A program made the position numbers and the translations under genes. From Candidatus Eiseniibacteriota bacterium (GTDB lineage Bacteria; Eisenbacteria; RBG-16-71-46), in NCBI GenBank assembly GCA_016710095.1, contig JADJLL010000010.1, positions 1 through 64,000 on the forward strand: a stretch of DNA of 64,000 nt. Direction: 5' to 3'. Below are positions 63,326 to 64,000 of the stretch, in pieces. The stretch's first letter is position 1. Each line of letters opens with the position of its first letter. The notes under the pieces are model-generated. The model searched no databases, was not told where the DNA came from, and worked only from the letters and a program-made list of their open reading frames with translations.

Positions 63326-64000
63326 TCAGCGCCCCGCCGAATCCCCCGGCGCGATCGCGGGCGTCACCGTCCCCGCGCTGTCCGCTGCCACGGAATCCGC
63401 GCCCGCAGCGCCCGCGCCGCCCGCCGCCGGCATCTCGATCGGCAGTACGCCGCCACGGCCTTCCGCCGAGTGGAACCACACCACGTCGTCCGCGCTGCGC
63501 GTCGGGCGGTCGGTCGGCGCCACGCCCGGCGTGGCGAGCGGAAGCGCGAGGTACTCCTCGCGGCTCACCCACACGGCGGCGCGGCCGGTCGTCCACGCGA
63601 CGAAGTCGGGCGTGTCCGTGAAGACCATCGCCGGGCGAGACGCGGCCTCCGAGAACCGCACCGCGAGACCGATGCGCTCCTCCGACAACCGCGTGCGCGC
63701 CTCGCGGCCCTCGCGCCAGGCGTCGTGCAGCGCCATGCCGGTCGTGGGAGCGGACAACATGAAGAGCAGCGTCATCCACGTGCGCGACTTGCGGCCCCAG
63801 CGCGGCAGGAACTCGCCCAGCTCGCTCGCGCCGCGCGCGGCGAACAGCGCGGCGCCGCACAGGAACGGCGTCAGGTAGCGCGGGTCGTACAGCGTCACGG
63901 TCATCGTGAACACGGGGATCGCCGCCAGCACGAACGCCACCAGCGCCAGCGGACGCGCGCGCGGACCCTGCGTCGCGGCGAGCAACCCGAACGGCGCGAG
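63326..64000 (-). CDS. C-terminal part of a multi-pass membrane protein, glycosyltransferase-39-like, truncated by window edge
   Basis: The 5' end lies beyond the right edge; about 224 residues are visible. Three hydrophobic segments (LALVAFVLAAIPVFTMTVTL, TPFLCGAALFAARG, WMTLLFMLSAPTTGMAL) with the motif LYDPRYLTPFL resemble the last helices of ArnT/PMT-type lipid-linked sugar transferases. The soluble tail holds VFTDTPDFVAWTTGRAAVWV and WVSREEYLAL, typical of the final domain in such proteins, and ends in an Ala/Gly/Asp-rich low-complexity stretch. The assignment is tentative. It is convergent with the HNH gene. Confidence 0.6.
   Translation of the reverse strand, partial: LAPFGLLAATQGPRARPLALVAFVLAAIPVFTMTVTLYDPRYLTPFLCGAALFAARGASELGEFLPRWGRKSRTWMTLLFMLSAPTTGMALHDAWREGREARTRLSEERIGLAVRFSEAASRPAMVFTDTPDFVAWTTGRAAVWVSREEYLALPLATPGVAPTDRPTRSADDVVWFHSAEGRGGVLPIEMPAAGGAGAAGADSVAADSAGTVTPAIAPGDSAGR

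Overview
The window looks like a chromosomal segment of a high-GC (roughly 70%) Gram-negative bacterium from a little-studied phylum, plausibly Candidatus Eisenbacteria or another FCB-related lineage. That placement is inference. It rests on secreted fibronectin-III proteins ending in FlgD-like/T9SS-like C-terminal domains, PorV-type barrels, a full type IV pilus operon, and ferredoxin-dependent 2-oxoacid oxidoreductases beside a lipoamide-dependent 2-oxoacid dehydrogenase. I see no rRNA, tRNA, CRISPR, phage or insertion sequence. Genes are tightly packed, and most operon junctions use 4-base GTGA/ATGA or 5-base TGATG start/stop overlaps.

Layout. 1-6.1 kb (minus strand): a putative extracellular electron-transfer/oxyanion module comprising a small periplasmic protein, a double-rhodanese lipoprotein, an outer-membrane porin, an 11-heme cytochrome and a second cytochrome with at least 8 hemes cut by the left edge. 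Its content resembles the Geobacter ext (selenite/tellurite) cluster. A sigma54 activator lies upstream and a -24/-12-like promoter precedes the first gene. 8-10 kb: OPT-family transporter. 10-14.5 kb: indolepyruvate:ferredoxin oxidoreductase genes coupled to an ADP-forming acyl-CoA synthetase, which together would degrade aromatic amino acids with ATP formation. 14.8-17.3 kb: small membrane protein and a hybrid histidine kinase. 17.6-22.1 kb: a second ferredoxin oxidoreductase (gamma, GltD-ferredoxin fusion, alpha, beta). 22.2-26.1 kb: DUF6165 protein, TrpB2, YebC, FabH.

26.2-38.5 kb: type IV pilus biogenesis (pilT-B-C-pilin-V-W-X-M-N-O-P-Q transcribed leftward, plus prepilin peptidase). 39.2-45.9 kb: surface module of three FN3 proteins and two PorV-like barrels, the last fused through 14-residue repeats to a LysM-like domain. 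46-50 kb: fluoride channel and a branched-chain/pyruvate dehydrogenase-type operon. 50.2-52.9 kb: DtxR/MntR-type regulator and an Nramp-UspA fusion. 52.9-58.6 kb: ThrE-like exporter, unknown protein, alpha/beta hydrolase, MacA-like adaptor with a glycine-rich insert and FtsX-type permease. 58.7-64 kb: unknown protein, secreted HExxH metalloprotease-like protein, HNH nuclease and a truncated membrane glycosyltransferase-like protein.

An important caveat is that at least a dozen otherwise well-conserved genes switch reading frame by one base, some several times (cytochromes, rhodanese, OPT, fabH, major pilin, FN3 protein, E1-alpha, E2, a monooxygenase-like gene, hydrolase, macA). The spread over unrelated housekeeping genes suggests residual indel errors in an unpolished assembly more than true pseudogenes. 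For those genes I give the span of the whole disrupted gene.
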